A stretch of 64,000 bases of DNA from Armatimonas rosea. GTDB lineage: Bacteria > Armatimonadota > Armatimonadia > Armatimonadales > Armatimonadaceae. Made by a program: the position numbers and the translations under genes. Positions 18,149-26,444 of the stretch are shown here, one piece after another (within the stretch, counting starts at the first letter, position 1; each line of letters opens with the position of its first letter). Below the pieces are notes generated by a model. That model did not search any database, was not told where the DNA came from, and saw only the letters and a list, made by a program, of their open reading frames with translations. Location: contig NZ_JACHGW010000004.1 of the NCBI RefSeq assembly GCF_014202505.1, positions 558,001 through 622,000 on the forward strand. The letters are read 5' to 3'.

Positions 18149-18154
18149 AGTATA
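18149..18154 (-). promoter_or_regulatory. -10 box upstream of the pseudopilin gene at 18114
   Basis: TATACT on the minus strand lies 34 nt before the ATG. This promoter is leadered and sits in the gap downstream of the second pseudopilin gene. Confidence 0.45.
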
Positions 18155-18217
18155 CCCAGAAAAGGGGCAGTGCCGCTTTCTGGCAGCCCCCCCCCTCCTG
18201 CATTGGGCGACAACCGA

Positions 18218-19039
18218 TTAGTTACAGCCCTGCTTGTAGGGATCCCAGATCAAGAAGTCGGCAGCCTGGTTGGTAACATTTGCCACTTTATTGTAGGGAA
18301 GCGCCTTAGCGTGACCGTCGAGCCAGATGACATTCAGAACCCCGCTGTGTCGTGACTTCCCACGATCCATCGCCTGCTGATCGGTGGGGTTGGGAAGATC
18401 GGCAAACCCCCAGTAAGAGTTCCCAAGGTTCTTCCAGTAGTTCGGGTAGCTCGTCCCTGCGGTCACAAAGAGAGTCCCTGTCGGATCGGCTCGGAGAGCA
18501 CAGGCATAGCGAGGCAGCGCGTTGTAGTAGCTGGCATCGACCATTGCAAGGGTATCCGCAGGTGCTTCAAAGGCAGCAAGGGCAAAGCCTGCGTTGGACT
18601 TGAAGACGTAGTTGTTCATGGCGTAGGAGTTCTGCCCTCCGTAGCTCTGGAATCCGCTGCCCGCGTTGCCCATCGCGCCGGCGGCATCGATATTCACCCA
18701 GGAGTTGGGCTTCGAGGGGCAGCGCCAGATCTGGTCATTTTTCGTGTAGGACTGTAGGATCTGGTTCGTAAAAGTAGCCGTCTTGGCGTTGGCTCCAACC
18801 CGCGTATCGGCAGCAAACGGGTTGGCATAGGCAAAACGGTACCCCGGGATCATCTCATCGTAGTCCTGGGAATACATCATCAGCGCGGTCCCGATCTGCT
18901 TCATGTTGGAGAGGCAGGAGGTCTGGCGGGCCTTCTCACGGGCCTGTGCAAAGACCGGGAAGAGAATGGCGGCAAGAATCGCGATAATGGCGATGACGAC
19001 AAGAAGCTCGATTAAGGTAAAACCACGTTTTTGTTGCAT
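18218..19039 (-). CDS. DUF1559 type II pseudopilin-like protein
   Basis: The 273-aa protein begins [20 protein letters not shown], a prepilin peptidase site followed by the hydrophobic pilin helix. DUF1559 hallmarks are [19 protein letters not shown] and the C-terminal [17 protein letters not shown] (H-x9-DG). It is a close paralogue of the neighbouring pseudopilins, with a nearly identical first 60 residues, and probably arose by local duplication. A minus-strand TATGAT near 19108 would give a leader of about 70 nt. The pair with 17281-18114 is co-directional but each gene appears to have its own promoter. Confidence 0.9.
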   Translation of the reverse strand: MQQKRGFTLIELLVVIAIIAILAAILFPVFAQAREKARQTSCLSNMKQIGTALMMYSQDYDEMIPGYRFAYANPFAADTRVGANAKTATFTNQILQSYTKNDQIWRCPSKPNSWVNIDAAGAMGNAGSGFQSYGGQNSYAMNNYVFKSNAGFALAAFEAPADTLAMVDASYYNALPRYACALRADPTGTLFVTAGTSYPNYWKNLGNSYWGFADLPNPTDQQAMDRGKSRHSGVLNVIWLDGHAKALPYNKVANVTNQAADFLIWDPYKQGCN

Positions 19040-19171
19040 GGAAAGAGTCCTTTGAAAGGGAGTGGTCGTAGAAGTAGAAATTGGTTTGTCGAGAACCAGA
19101 GGTTAAGACAGTCTACATCATATCAGGTGTTCCCTTAAAAATCACGGATCGGGAAAATTTATCGCAGATGG

Positions 19172-19177
19172 TACACT
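19172..19177 (+). promoter_or_regulatory. -10 box of the pseudopilin gene at 19184 (leaderless)
   Basis: TACACT lies six nt before the ATG at 19184. Confidence 0.55.
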
Positions 19178-19183
19178 GGTTCC

Positions 19184-19942
19184 ATGACGAAGCGTCGTGG
19201 TTTTACCCTCATTGAGCTACTTGTCGTCATCGCTATTATCGCGATTCTTGCCGCTATTCTCTTCCCCGTCTTTGCCCAGGCACGGGGTCAAGCGCGCAAG
19301 GCGACCTGCCAGAGCAACCTGCGCCAGATCGGGATGGCAGTGCAGATGTACGCCCAAGACTACGATGGCCTCTACCCGTACGCCAAAGATGCCTCCGATG
19401 CCTATGTCCCCCAGATCTGGGCGGGCTACCCTCAGTGCAAGGCCGTGATCGACGCGATGCCCTTCCTCCACGACTCGCCCATCCTCTCGACTCCCAACTG
19501 GTCCACCGGCTCGCTGACTCCCTACACCAAGAGCCGCCAGGTCTGGCGCTGCGCCGGAGACACGGGCTTTGACGTGCTGGACAACAACTTCAACTGCGGC
19601 GGCCCCTGCCCCCTCAATGCACGCCCCACGATGTACGAGCGCTACGGTGCCTCCTATCTCTTCCGCACCGAGATCGCCTTCCGAAAGCTCAATATCGACA
19701 CCGCGACCGCGGTCACCGCAACCGGTCAGGAGGTCGGGCTGGCACAGCTCAACATCCTCTTCGATGGCAATGGCGGCTGGCACGCCAGCCCCCTGCGCTT
19801 CGACCCGCTGGGCTGGAACCCGAGTGGCCTGCGCTACACCACGCTCTTCGCCGATGGGCACGTCAAGTTCTTGACCTACGACGACTACCAAAAGGCCTGG
19901 AACATCCAGCTCGCTGCCCCTGGGTCGAACCCATGCCAGTGA
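19184..19942 (+). CDS. DUF1559-like pseudopilin
   Basis: The 252-aa protein starts [20 protein letters not shown], a prepilin signal nearly identical to that of the two divergent pseudopilin genes. The body has [19 protein letters not shown] and ends in a DG motif ([13 protein letters not shown]), but the histidine of the usual H-x9-DG motif is not at the expected place. Four cysteines (CQSN, WRCAG, CGGPC) may form disulfides outside the cell. A TACACT box six nt upstream suggests leaderless transcription. An amidohydrolase gene starts ten nt after the stop, which is unexpected for a pilin operon. Confidence 0.88.
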   Translation: MTKRRGFTLIELLVVIAIIAILAAILFPVFAQARGQARKATCQSNLRQIGMAVQMYAQDYDGLYPYAKDASDAYVPQIWAGYPQCKAVIDAMPFLHDSPILSTPNWSTGSLTPYTKSRQVWRCAGDTGFDVLDNNFNCGGPCPLNARPTMYERYGASYLFRTEIAFRKLNIDTATAVTATGQEVGLAQLNILFDGNGGWHASPLRFDPLGWNPSGLRYTTLFADGHVKFLTYDDYQKAWNIQLAAPGSNPCQ

Positions 19943-19951
19943 GGGCCTCCC

Positions 19952-21373
19952 ATGCCTGATCTCACCGACCTCCTGCGCAACGCCGAGGGTCCCGTGCGCC
20001 TCAAGGCACGCTGGGTGCTCCCCATCTCCGGGCCGCTCTTTGAGAACGGGGAGGTGGCGTTTGAGAACGGCATCCTGACCTACGTGGGTCGCGCCCGTCC
20101 GGACGCCGGCGCGCTTGACCTGGGGCTCGCCGCCATCCTGCCCGGCCTGGTCAATGTCCACGCCCACCTGGAGTACACGGTCCTGCGTGGCCTGCTGGAG
20201 GACATGCCCTTCTTCCCCTGGATTCGGGGCCTCACCGGCCTCAAGGCCTTTCTCACCCTCGACGACTGGGTAACATCGGCGACCCTGGGAGCAGCGGAGC
20301 TGGCGGCGGCGGGGATCACGACGGTTGGGGATGCCTGCGATGCGGGTGCCACCATCAATGCCCTCGTGAGCTCGGGGCTCCGCGGGACGGTCTTTCGGGA
20401 GGTCTTTGGGATCGAGAGCCAGCCACCCGTTAGCCAGACCCTCGATGTGCTCCGGCGCCAGCTGGCGCAGATGGGGAGCACGCTCTCCCGTAGCAACGCC
20501 GAGAGCCGTGTCCACCTTGGGGTCTCGCCCCATGCGCCCTACACGGTCCGCGCCGAGCTCTTCCAAGCCCTCGCCGATTTCTCGGATCAAAACGGCTACC
20601 TCCAGACCATTCACCTGGCCGAGTCGCCCGCCGAGGAGGCGCTCTTCCAGATCGGCGGCGGCCCCTTTAAGGAGATGTTCGACCGGCGCGGGATCGCCTG
20701 GCCAACCAAGGATATCTCGCCGATCGCCTACGCAAAACAAGCCGGTGCACTGGATGCGCGAACCCTGGCGGTGCACTGTGTCCATGCCAGCGACGATGAC
20801 ATCACGCTATTAGCAAACGCCGGGGCATCGGTGGCACACTGTCCTCGCTCCAATGGAAAGCTTGGGGCGGGGCTCGCACCGCTGAGGGCTCTCAAGGAGC
20901 GTGGCCTGGATATCGGCCTGGGCACCGACTCCATGGTCTCGGGCAACTCCGCCGACTTCTTCGAGGAGATGCGCGCCGCGGTCTACGGTGCCCGTGCCCG
21001 GGAGCAGGATACCCGCGCCCTGACGGCGAAAGAAGCGCTGTTCATGGCAACGTTGGGCGGGGCACGCGCCCTGCACCGGGAGCGGGAGGTTGGCTCTCTG
21101 GAGCTCGGAAAGCAGGCCGATCTCTGTGTCGTGCGGCTCGACGGGGTCCACCATGCGCCGGTCGGCGACGATAACCCGGAGGCGGCACTGGTCTACTCCG
21201 CGCGTGCCAGCGATGTCTGCCTGACCCTGGTGGCCGGCCAGGCGGTCTACGATCATGGGCGCTATCCCACGGTCGATGTGGCCCGCCTGCGCCAGAGTGT
21301 CCTCACCGCACGGCGGAAAGTTCGTTCAGAGGGAGAGAAGATTCTTGGCGAAGCGAAGCAGCAACGATACTAG
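19952..21373 (+). CDS. Amidohydrolase (deaminase-type, MtaD/SsnA/TrzN-like)
   Basis: The 473-aa protein belongs to the metal-dependent amidohydrolase superfamily. The metal site is seen in LVNVHAHLE (HxH near residues 69-73), the HLAESPAEE histidine, VHCVHASDDD and the catalytic aspartate in GLGTDSMVSGN. Close families deaminate S-adenosylhomocysteine or methylthioadenosine (MtaD), chlorohydrolyse triazines, or deaminate 6-amino-6-deoxyfutalosine in menaquinone synthesis. The glutamate after HAHL fits the last family, but I cannot decide. No signal peptide is present. The CPBP gene overlaps its 3' end. Confidence 0.85.
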   Translation: MPDLTDLLRNAEGPVRLKARWVLPISGPLFENGEVAFENGILTYVGRARPDAGALDLGLAAILPGLVNVHAHLEYTVLRGLLEDMPFFPWIRGLTGLKAFLTLDDWVTSATLGAAELAAAGITTVGDACDAGATINALVSSGLRGTVFREVFGIESQPPVSQTLDVLRRQLAQMGSTLSRSNAESRVHLGVSPHAPYTVRAELFQALADFSDQNGYLQTIHLAESPAEEALFQIGGGPFKEMFDRRGIAWPTKDISPIAYAKQAGALDARTLAVHCVHASDDDITLLANAGASVAHCPRSNGKLGAGLAPLRALKERGLDIGLGTDSMVSGNSADFFEEMRAAVYGARAREQDTRALTAKEALFMATLGGARALHREREVGSLELGKQADLCVVRLDGVHHAPVGDDNPEAALVYSARASDVCLTLVAGQAVYDHGRYPTVDVARLRQSVLTARRKVRSEGEKILGEAKQQRY

Positions 21374-22109
21374 TGGTGCCAGCACCGGCTCCCGGGGCGC
21401 CAGCGACGAGCTGGTGGGCTGGAGCACCCTGGCCTTTGGCATGGCGATCAGCACCCTGCTCCTCTGGAAAAACGGAGGCTGGCCGGTCTTTCGCTGCCCC
21501 ACGCAGATGAATGTGGTGGAGTTCAATCTCTTCAATATCTGCATGCTCCTCGCCCCCCCCCTGACCTGGATTCTTGTGGTCCTACGCCGCGACCTCAGCG
21601 ACTTTGGCCTCACCCCCGGCAATGCCCGCGGCGCGCTGATCCTCTCGCTGATTGTGGGGGTAGCCTACATTCCCGTGCTAGCGCTCTTCTCCGGCCAGCA
21701 AGCCTTCCAGAGCTACTACACCCGGGTCCTGATGGACGACCGCGTGCTCTATGGGGTCGGCTGGGTCAATGGCAAGCTCTCGGGCGGGCAGATCGACTAC
21801 GGGCGGCTGGTCCAGCACGAGCTGATGATGCTGATGTACATGCTGGCCTGGGAGTGGTTCTTCCGCGGGTACCTGCTCTTTGGACTGCGCAAGATCATGC
21901 CCACCTGGGCCGCCGCGCTCGTGCAGGTCCTCCCCTTCTTCATCCTCCACCTGGGCAAGCCCCCCGCCGAGTTCTGGTCGTCGCTGGCCGGCGGTCTAAT
22001 CCTCGCTCCGGTGGCGATCCGCTACAAATCGTTCTTGCCGTGTTTTCTAATGCACTACTTCATCTCCCTGGGCAACGATATCGCGGTGCTGTACTTCCAT
22101 TTTCGCTGA
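21345..22109 (+). CDS. CPBP family intramembrane protease-like protein
   Basis: The 254-aa protein has about six to eight membrane helices and the three CPBP (Abi/CAAX protease) motifs. They are EWFFRG near residue 169, FFILHLGKP near 200, and the last-helix HYFISLGND near 240. The family includes glutamate intramembrane proteases and proteins linked to bacteriocin immunity. The first motif has Trp instead of the second Glu of EExxxR, as in a subset of the family. I choose the TTG at 21345 because GGGAGAGAAG precedes it by four nt; an ATG at 21255 is the alternative. It overlaps the amidohydrolase and, at the 3' end, a convergent gene by 50 nt. Confidence 0.75.
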   Translation: MAKRSSNDTSGASTGSRGASDELVGWSTLAFGMAISTLLLWKNGGWPVFRCPTQMNVVEFNLFNICMLLAPPLTWILVVLRRDLSDFGLTPGNARGALILSLIVGVAYIPVLALFSGQQAFQSYYTRVLMDDRVLYGVGWVNGKLSGGQIDYGRLVQHELMMLMYMLAWEWFFRGYLLFGLRKIMPTWAAALVQVLPFFILHLGKPPAEFWSSLAGGLILAPVAIRYKSFLPCFLMHYFISLGNDIAVLYFHFR

Positions 22110-22980
22110 GGCAGGCGGTTTGCGGGAGCAGGGTTTGTAGTCCTTCGATGAGATAGGCGATTGCCTGGTGGGGCGTGACGGGATTGAGGAGTGTATCAGG
22201 GCTGCTCCAGATCAGCTCCACACTGCCGTGATCGAGGACGACCACGGGTCTGTAGAGATAGTGGCCCTCGGGGTTCTGGGAGACATGGAGCCAGAAGGCG
22301 ATGTGGCCGGCTGGGACAGCACCAGAGATGTGAACGTGTTCCCGTGGCTCCAGCCAGGCATCGAGGCCAAGCTCTGGGACCTGCACACGCCGACGGCGCA
22401 GCGTTCGATAGTGGATGGTCAGCTTCCAGCCGGCTTGGTGCCGGCTCTGCTCACGGGAAAACCACTTCCCCACCCGTACCGGCTCGTCAATGCGGGTTGG
22501 CTGTGCGGGACGCGTGGTGTGGTAGCTGAGTAACCAGCCAGCACTGGGCGTGCAACGCTGAGCAAACCACTCGCGACAGGCTTTTTTGGTAGGGGCCACA
22601 CAGTTGAATGTCTGCTCGTCTTCGTCCAGCCAGACCAGACGATCCGGGAGACGCTCAAGCCTTCGGTAGAGCTGCCAGCCTCGTCGGGTGAAGTCTAGGT
22701 CACCCCTCTCTGCAAGGTCCTCCCGTGGCGGTGTGAGCCAGCCCGCGGAGCGCCAGCGCTCTAGCCGCACCGCCCGAGGCGTGCGCACGATCTTGAGCCA
22801 GCCCTCGGCTAGCATCTCGGCCAGCACGGCGTGGTAGGTCTCGGCTGTCTCAATCTTGCGCTCGGGACGAGAGCGGCGTGTGAAGCCAAGCTCTTCGACC
22901 AGGTCCTGCGCCATCGCCTCCAGAGGATTGTAGAGCCGGTAGCACAGACAGGTCAGGGCGTCTTTTTTCAGCGGGCTCAT
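22060..22980 (-). CDS. Hypothetical protein following selD (306 aa)
   Basis: No family is recognised. The protein is soluble, rich in Arg and Trp, and has a likely winged-helix-like N-terminal region (ETYHAVLAEMLAEGWLKIV, then DLDFTRRGWQLYRRL). A beta-rich middle and a C-terminal helix (HQAIAYLIEGLQTLL) follow. It starts six nt after the selD stop in the same direction, so it is probably translated from the selD transcript. Whether it has a selenium-related job is only suggested by position. Its 3' end overlaps the convergent CPBP gene by 50 nt, and both frames look coding. Confidence 0.65.
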   Translation of the reverse strand: MSPLKKDALTCLCYRLYNPLEAMAQDLVEELGFTRRSRPERKIETAETYHAVLAEMLAEGWLKIVRTPRAVRLERWRSAGWLTPPREDLAERGDLDFTRRGWQLYRRLERLPDRLVWLDEDEQTFNCVAPTKKACREWFAQRCTPSAGWLLSYHTTRPAQPTRIDEPVRVGKWFSREQSRHQAGWKLTIHYRTLRRRRVQVPELGLDAWLEPREHVHISGAVPAGHIAFWLHVSQNPEGHYLYRPVVVLDHGSVELIWSSPDTLLNPVTPHQAIAYLIEGLQTLLPQTACLSENGSTAPRYRCPGR

Positions 22981-22986
22981 GGACGG

Positions 22987-24105
22987 CTAGGTGACAAGAA
23001 TCTGGGGCTCGCCAGCCTCGACTCGCCCGATCACGGCACGGGTGACAACTCCGTGGCGCTCCAGGGCGGCCAGCAGGGCGACAAGCTTCCCCGAGGCGAC
23101 CGCGATACAGAGCCCCCCCGAGGTCTGGGGATCGAAGAAGACCTCCCGCTGATCGTCGGGGACCGATGGGTCGAAGGTGACAAGCTCGGCGAGGTACTCC
23201 GCGTTGCTCGCGCCCCCTCCCGTGGTGAAGCCCGCGCGGGCGAGCTCAACGGCACGAGGGAGGAGCGGGATGGCATCGTTTTCCAGGTGCAGGCGCACCC
23301 CACTCTGCCGCGCGATATGCGAGAGATGCCCCAGCAAGCCAAACCCCGTGATATCGGTCGCCGCGGAGACCGCTCCTTCACGCACTCCCCCACTCGTGGG
23401 GGCTGGGGGGCAGATCCCCACCTCGCGCATCGCGGCGGCGGCGGCGGCGTTGAGGGTCGCCATGCTCTCCACGGCTAGCTGCAGGGTGTGGTCATCGAGC
23501 TTGTCGAACTTGGCCGCGGTCATTAGAATTCCCGTGCCGAGTGGCTTGGTAAGAACCAGGACATCACCGGGGCGCGCTCCGGCATTGGTTGTCACGCGCT
23601 CCGGGTGGACGGTCCCCGTGACCGAGAGTCCGAACTTGGGCTCAGGGTCATCCACACTATGGCCCCCCGCCAGGTGCACCCCCGCCAGACGAAGCTGATC
23701 GCCCCCCCCGCGCAGGATCTCCGCGAGCACATCGCCGGGGAGCTCCTTGATGGGGAAGCAGAGGATATTCATCGCGGTCAGGGGAATTCCCCCCATCGCA
23801 TAGACATCCGAGAGCGCGTTGGCGGCGGCGATCCTCCCGAAGTCGTAGGGGTCATTCACGATGGGCGTGAAGAAGTCCAGGGTCTGGATCAGGGCCAGCT
23901 CGGGGCTCAGCCGAATCACCCCGGCATCGTCCGACGTGTCGAGGCCCACGAGGAGGTCGGGGTGCTTCTCGTGGGGGAGTCCTGCCAAGATTGTCTTCAG
24001 GGCCGACGGCCCGATCTTGCTCGCTCAGCCAGCGCAGCGCACCCTTGCAGTCAGACGCTGCGCAGCCAGGGTGCGCTTATTGGGTTCCTCGGGGGTAGTT
24101 GTCAC
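22987..24105 (-). CDS. selD: Selenide, water dikinase with in-frame UGA (selenocysteine)
   Basis: SelD makes selenophosphate from selenide and ATP. The open frame after the UGA encodes most of the enzyme (GPSALKTILAGLP, LDFFTPIVNDPYDFGRIAAA, TDITGFGLLGHL, FFDPQTSGG). The family's catalytic Cys/Sec-x-x-Lys lies before that. Reading upstream through TGA at 24025-24027 gives VRCAGUASKIGP, with Sec27 and Lys30 in the correct places. The frame continues to a GTG at 24105, seven nt after a TACAAT box, for 372 residues. A hairpin follows the UGA. A start at the TTG at 23988 would delete the active site. A Pro-rich insert near a GC palindrome (23387-23402) precedes TDITGFG. A 306-aa gene follows directly. 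Confidence 0.93.
23387..23402. repeat. GC-rich palindrome inside selD
   Basis: CCCCCAC and GTGGGGG are separated by two bases, followed by more G-runs. In the protein it encodes a short CPPAPTSGGVRE-type loop between two conserved blocks, where relatives are usually shorter. Confidence 0.5.
23987..24018 (-). promoter_or_regulatory. SECIS-like hairpin after the selD UGA
   Basis: On the minus strand GGGCC (24012-24008), loop GTC (24007-24005) and GGCCC (24004-24000) form a hairpin whose loop starts 17 nt after the UGA. An outer stem AAGAT/ATCTT (24018-24014 with 23991-23987) can extend it. Bacterial SECIS elements bind SelB through a small apical loop with a G about 16-37 nt after UGA, which fits. 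Confidence 0.65.
24036..24077 (-). other. Long-range inverted repeat in the selD N-terminal codons
   Basis: AGCGCACCCT (24036-24045) and AGGGTGCGCT (24068-24077) are perfect 10-base inverted repeats separated by 22 nt. They lie within the first 25 codons of selD and just before the Sec codon. In the mRNA this could form a strong stem near the leaderless start. Confidence 0.5.
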
Positions 24106-24112
24106 AACTTAG

Positions 24113-24118
24113 ATTGTA
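24113..24118 (-). promoter_or_regulatory. -10 box of selD (leaderless, GTG start)
   Basis: TACAAT on the minus strand lies seven nt before the GTG at 24105 and supports the long selD reading frame through the UGA. Confidence 0.6.
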
Positions 24119-24135
24119 CCCGGGAGCCGCGCTGT

Positions 24136-24173
24136 AAAAAGTAAGAGCCCCCCAGACTGCTCCGGGGGGCTCT
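24136..24173 (-). terminator. Terminator after the pilin gene
   Basis: AGAGCCCCCC/GGGGGGCTCT (24164-24173 with 24144-24153) is followed on the minus strand by TACTTTTT. It lies about 20 nt after the pilin stop and isolates the pilin gene from the selD promoter. Confidence 0.8.
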
Positions 24174-24192
24174 CTCAGGACGTGGTCGGGGC

Positions 24193-24558
24193 CTACGGCA
24201 GGACGTGAGCAACGGCAGCGGCCGTGCCGATGGAGCAGACTGGGTCGGTGCCCAGGTTGCCGACCGTGTAGGTGCCGCTCGATGCACAGGTGGGAGTACC
24301 GCCCTTGATGTAGGTGGTGGTACCCGCGCCACAGAGGGCGGACAGAGCGGGCATGGTGGAGCCCTGTGCCAGCTTGTAGTCCATGGCGTACTGCTCCTTG
24401 GCGGAGTCGATCTGCTTCAGGTTGGCAACACAAGCACGAGCGCGAGCGGACTCACGAGCACGGACAAAGTTTGGGACAGCGATCGCAACCAGGATACCGA
24501 TGATCAGGACGACGATCATAATTTCTACAAGCGTAAACGCACGGCGAAGAGATTTCAT
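24193..24558 (-). CDS. Type IV pilin-like protein
   Basis: The 121-aa protein begins MKSLRRAFTLVEIMIVVLII, a short leader, prepilin peptidase site and the hydrophobic pilin helix with Glu at +5. It continues ANLKQIDSAKEQYAMDYKLA and ends with a small globular domain containing three cysteines (LCGAG, TCASSG, VCSIG). It lacks the DUF1559 domain and looks like a short PilA/type II secretion major pilin homologue. It would be inserted in the inner membrane and assembled into a pilus or pseudopilus. The ATG at 24558 starts the leader. No pilus assembly genes are nearby. Confidence 0.87.
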   Translation of the reverse strand: MKSLRRAFTLVEIMIVVLIIGILVAIAVPNFVRARESARARACVANLKQIDSAKEQYAMDYKLAQGSTMPALSALCGAGTTTYIKGGTPTCASSGTYTVGNLGTDPVCSIGTAAAVAHVLP

Positions 24559-24801
24559 TCGAGTTAAAGGGCCTTTCGATATCAGGAGAATCTTCTCCCA
24601 ATTCACACCCCAAATAGCGGAAGAAACCCAGATTATCCTTAGAGGTTATTTACGAAAAATCCGCCAAACGCAGGAAACAGGTAATCCCACCTGGTTAAAT
24701 CTCTCCCGCCCACGAGACCTAAAGAAAGGTTTTTCCATCGCCAAAATACTTCGCAGTAATCCTCACTATTCAAAACGAAAGTATCCCTTCGAGATCACTA
24801 C

Positions 24802-25692
24802 ATGCCATCTAGACCATCACACATCCGCGCCCCTCGCTACGTCGGGGCTCTGTTCGCCGCCACCTCTCTTCTTCTCACCGCATCGGCCGACGCCCAAGTC
24901 AGTATTTACCTCTCTGCTCCTGGTGCCACCAGCTCCGGCTTTTCCAACACCGATGTCGAGACCTTCGAGTCCCTCACAACCGGGATCAAGACCTCGGACT
25001 TCCTCTCCCCCAACTTTGGGACCGCTACCGGGGTTACCGGGACCTACCAGGGAAGTGTCGCTCATCCGTACGCAATTGGCCCAGCAAGCGACCCCTGGAG
25101 CGTCGGGAGCAACTACTTCGCGGTCGGTGCCCAGTCAGGCAGCACCGCCACCGCCACCCTTCAGCTCTCGTCGTCGGTCGGCTACTTTGGATTTTCCTGG
25201 AACGCGGGGGATAACAACAACCGCATGGCGTTCTATAAGCAGGGTGCTGTCCTCGCCATCTTCTCATCGGCCAATATTCAGACCCTTCTGGCAAACCCCA
25301 CCGTCACCGCCATCGATGGGACGGTCTACAACTCCTCAAGCTACCGGGGCCAGCCAGGAAATACGACCGTCAACGCCGGGGAGAACTACGCCTTTGTTCA
25401 CTTTCTGATCGCCGGTGGCGCGGACCGTATTGACTTCTGGAACACCGGCGGCTCGGGGTTTGAGTCCGACAATCACACCCTGCGGACCACGGCCCCCACG
25501 GTCGCGGGAAGCTCACTGGTCTTTGTGACCACCACCAGCGCCCCCGAGCCCTCCACCCTTGGGCTCCTTGCTCTGGGTGCGGTCATCGCCAGTGTCTTGG
25601 CGCTCTACCGAAAAGATGCGCTCGCGTCCCAGCGTGTAAGCCAGACCAGCTTCGCGGTGATACACTCTAAGAACTCAGTAGACGGTAGCTAA
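24802..25692 (+). CDS. PEP-CTERM protein with extended C-terminus
   Basis: The 296-aa protein has a signal peptide (VGALFAATSLLLTASADAQ, cleavage near residue 32) and a beta-rich body with GYFGFSWNAGDNNN and a region resembling Npun/PEP-CTERM secreted domains. The sorting signal APEPSTLGLLALGAVIASVLA is followed by LYRK. Unusually, about 25 more residues follow the basic motif (DALASQRVSQTSFAVIHS), whereas such proteins normally end there. Exosortase-dependent surface delivery is expected. The 243-bp upstream gap shared with the pilin gene contains no clear leaderless -10 box for this gene. Confidence 0.82.
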   Translation: MPSRPSHIRAPRYVGALFAATSLLLTASADAQVSIYLSAPGATSSGFSNTDVETFESLTTGIKTSDFLSPNFGTATGVTGTYQGSVAHPYAIGPASDPWSVGSNYFAVGAQSGSTATATLQLSSSVGYFGFSWNAGDNNNRMAFYKQGAVLAIFSSANIQTLLANPTVTAIDGTVYNSSSYRGQPGNTTVNAGENYAFVHFLIAGGADRIDFWNTGGSGFESDNHTLRTTAPTVAGSSLVFVTTTSAPEPSTLGLLALGAVIASVLALYRKDALASQRVSQTSFAVIHSKNSVDGS

Positions 25693-25722
25693 CGATCTGT
25701 AGAAACAGACAGCTGAACACCG

Positions 25723-25768
25723 AGCCCCGAGAGGTAGAGCCAAGCCGCAACACCTCTCGGGGCTTTTT
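25723..25768 (+). terminator. Terminator after the PEP-CTERM gene
   Basis: AGCCCCGAGAGGT/ACCTCTCGGGGCT (25723-25735 with 25752-25764) is followed by TTTTT. It lies 30 nt after the PEP-CTERM gene stop. Confidence 0.85.
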
Positions 25769-25772
25769 GTTG

Positions 25773-26183
25773 TCAGTAGGCCACAGAGTAGTTTTCCTGG
25801 AGCAGGGCGACCACCTCGATGAGTGTGCTCAGTCGCTGCGGAGCGGCGCGCTTGCCGGTAAAGGTCTCCCGTGGCCCCCGGAGTACGTGCTGCCGGTCTA
25901 CCACTGCGCTCGTCGGCTGTGTCAGCGCCTGTGCGACAAGCGGGCGCTCATCGCGATCGACCTTCTCGCTCAGACTCAGCAGGGCCAAGCGGATCGCAAC
26001 TTCCTCGTCGAGAACGCCCTTGCTGACTCCGGTCGCCATGACCTCAAAGGGGCGACGCCCCGGTTCGATGAGGCAGGCTATCGCACACCACTCACGGAGA
26101 CGAGCGCTCTGGGTACAAGCGACTCGCACCTCCACTCTCTTCACACCAAGCAAAACGGGAATAGATTCTTGAATGCTAGACAC
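25773..26183 (-). CDS. Hypothetical protein (136 aa)
   Basis: No family is recognised. The protein is soluble with short beta segments at the N-terminus (VLLGVKRVEVRVACT) and helices after residue 55 (DEEVAIRLALLSLSEKV, LSTLIEVVALLQENY). Overlapping frames on the other strand exist, but this frame has a TATACT box seven nt before its GTG start, as in other leaderless genes here. It ends head-to-head with the PEP-CTERM terminator. The assignment as a real gene rests on this promoter and its balanced composition. Confidence 0.55.
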   Translation of the reverse strand: MSSIQESIPVLLGVKRVEVRVACTQSARLREWCAIACLIEPGRRPFEVMATGVSKGVLDEEVAIRLALLSLSEKVDRDERPLVAQALTQPTSAVVDRQHVLRGPRETFTGKRAAPQRLSTLIEVVALLQENYSVAY

Positions 26184-26190
26184 GAACCAT

Positions 26191-26196
26191 AGTATA
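26191..26196 (-). promoter_or_regulatory. -10 box of the gene at 26183 (leaderless)
   Basis: TATACT on the minus strand lies seven nt before the GTG start at 26183. Confidence 0.55.
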
Positions 26197-26303
26197 GGAA
26201 CATAGAGATTTTCTCTTTACAATCGTGGAGCCAGAAGGCGGTTTGGACCGAGGCACCACACACCACGTTGCTCTCTCGCCGATGCGCCTTCCCCTCGAAA
26301 CAC

Positions 26304-26336
26304 AAAAAAAGCCCCGGAGCACCAGGCACTCCGGGG
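26304..26336 (-). terminator. Minus-strand terminator
   Basis: On the minus strand CCCCGGAG (26336-26329) pairs with CTCCGGGG (26319-26312) around a nine-base loop and is followed by C and seven T residues. It ends a transcript coming from the permease gene, 170 nt upstream, or from an uncalled unit in between. Confidence 0.8.
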
Positions 26337-26444
26337 TGTAGATAACGCATAACTCACGGCTTCGACTCGGCTCCCTCGTGAAAAGCAAAGTCCCACCATC
26401 TTAACCACTAAAAGAATCAGCAAGAAGAGACCTTGACCTTATGC

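Noticed and set aside
23988-23990. TTG start for SelD giving a 333-aa protein
   Set aside because: It removes the catalytic Sec and the conserved lysine, which the upstream frame restores through the UGA.
24600-24800. Cyclic di-GMP riboswitch before the PEP-CTERM gene
   Set aside because: Only short hairpins such as CAGGT/ACCTG are visible; the GEMM core motif is absent.
25662-25768. Possible small RNA between a TACACT word and the terminator after the PEP-CTERM gene
   Set aside because: The terminator lies 30 nt after the gene stop and is simply explained as the gene's own; no conserved structure supports an independent RNA.
25767-26192. Plus-strand frame opposite the 136-aa gene
   Set aside because: It lacks a promoter or ribosome binding site, while the minus frame has a TATACT box seven nt before its start.
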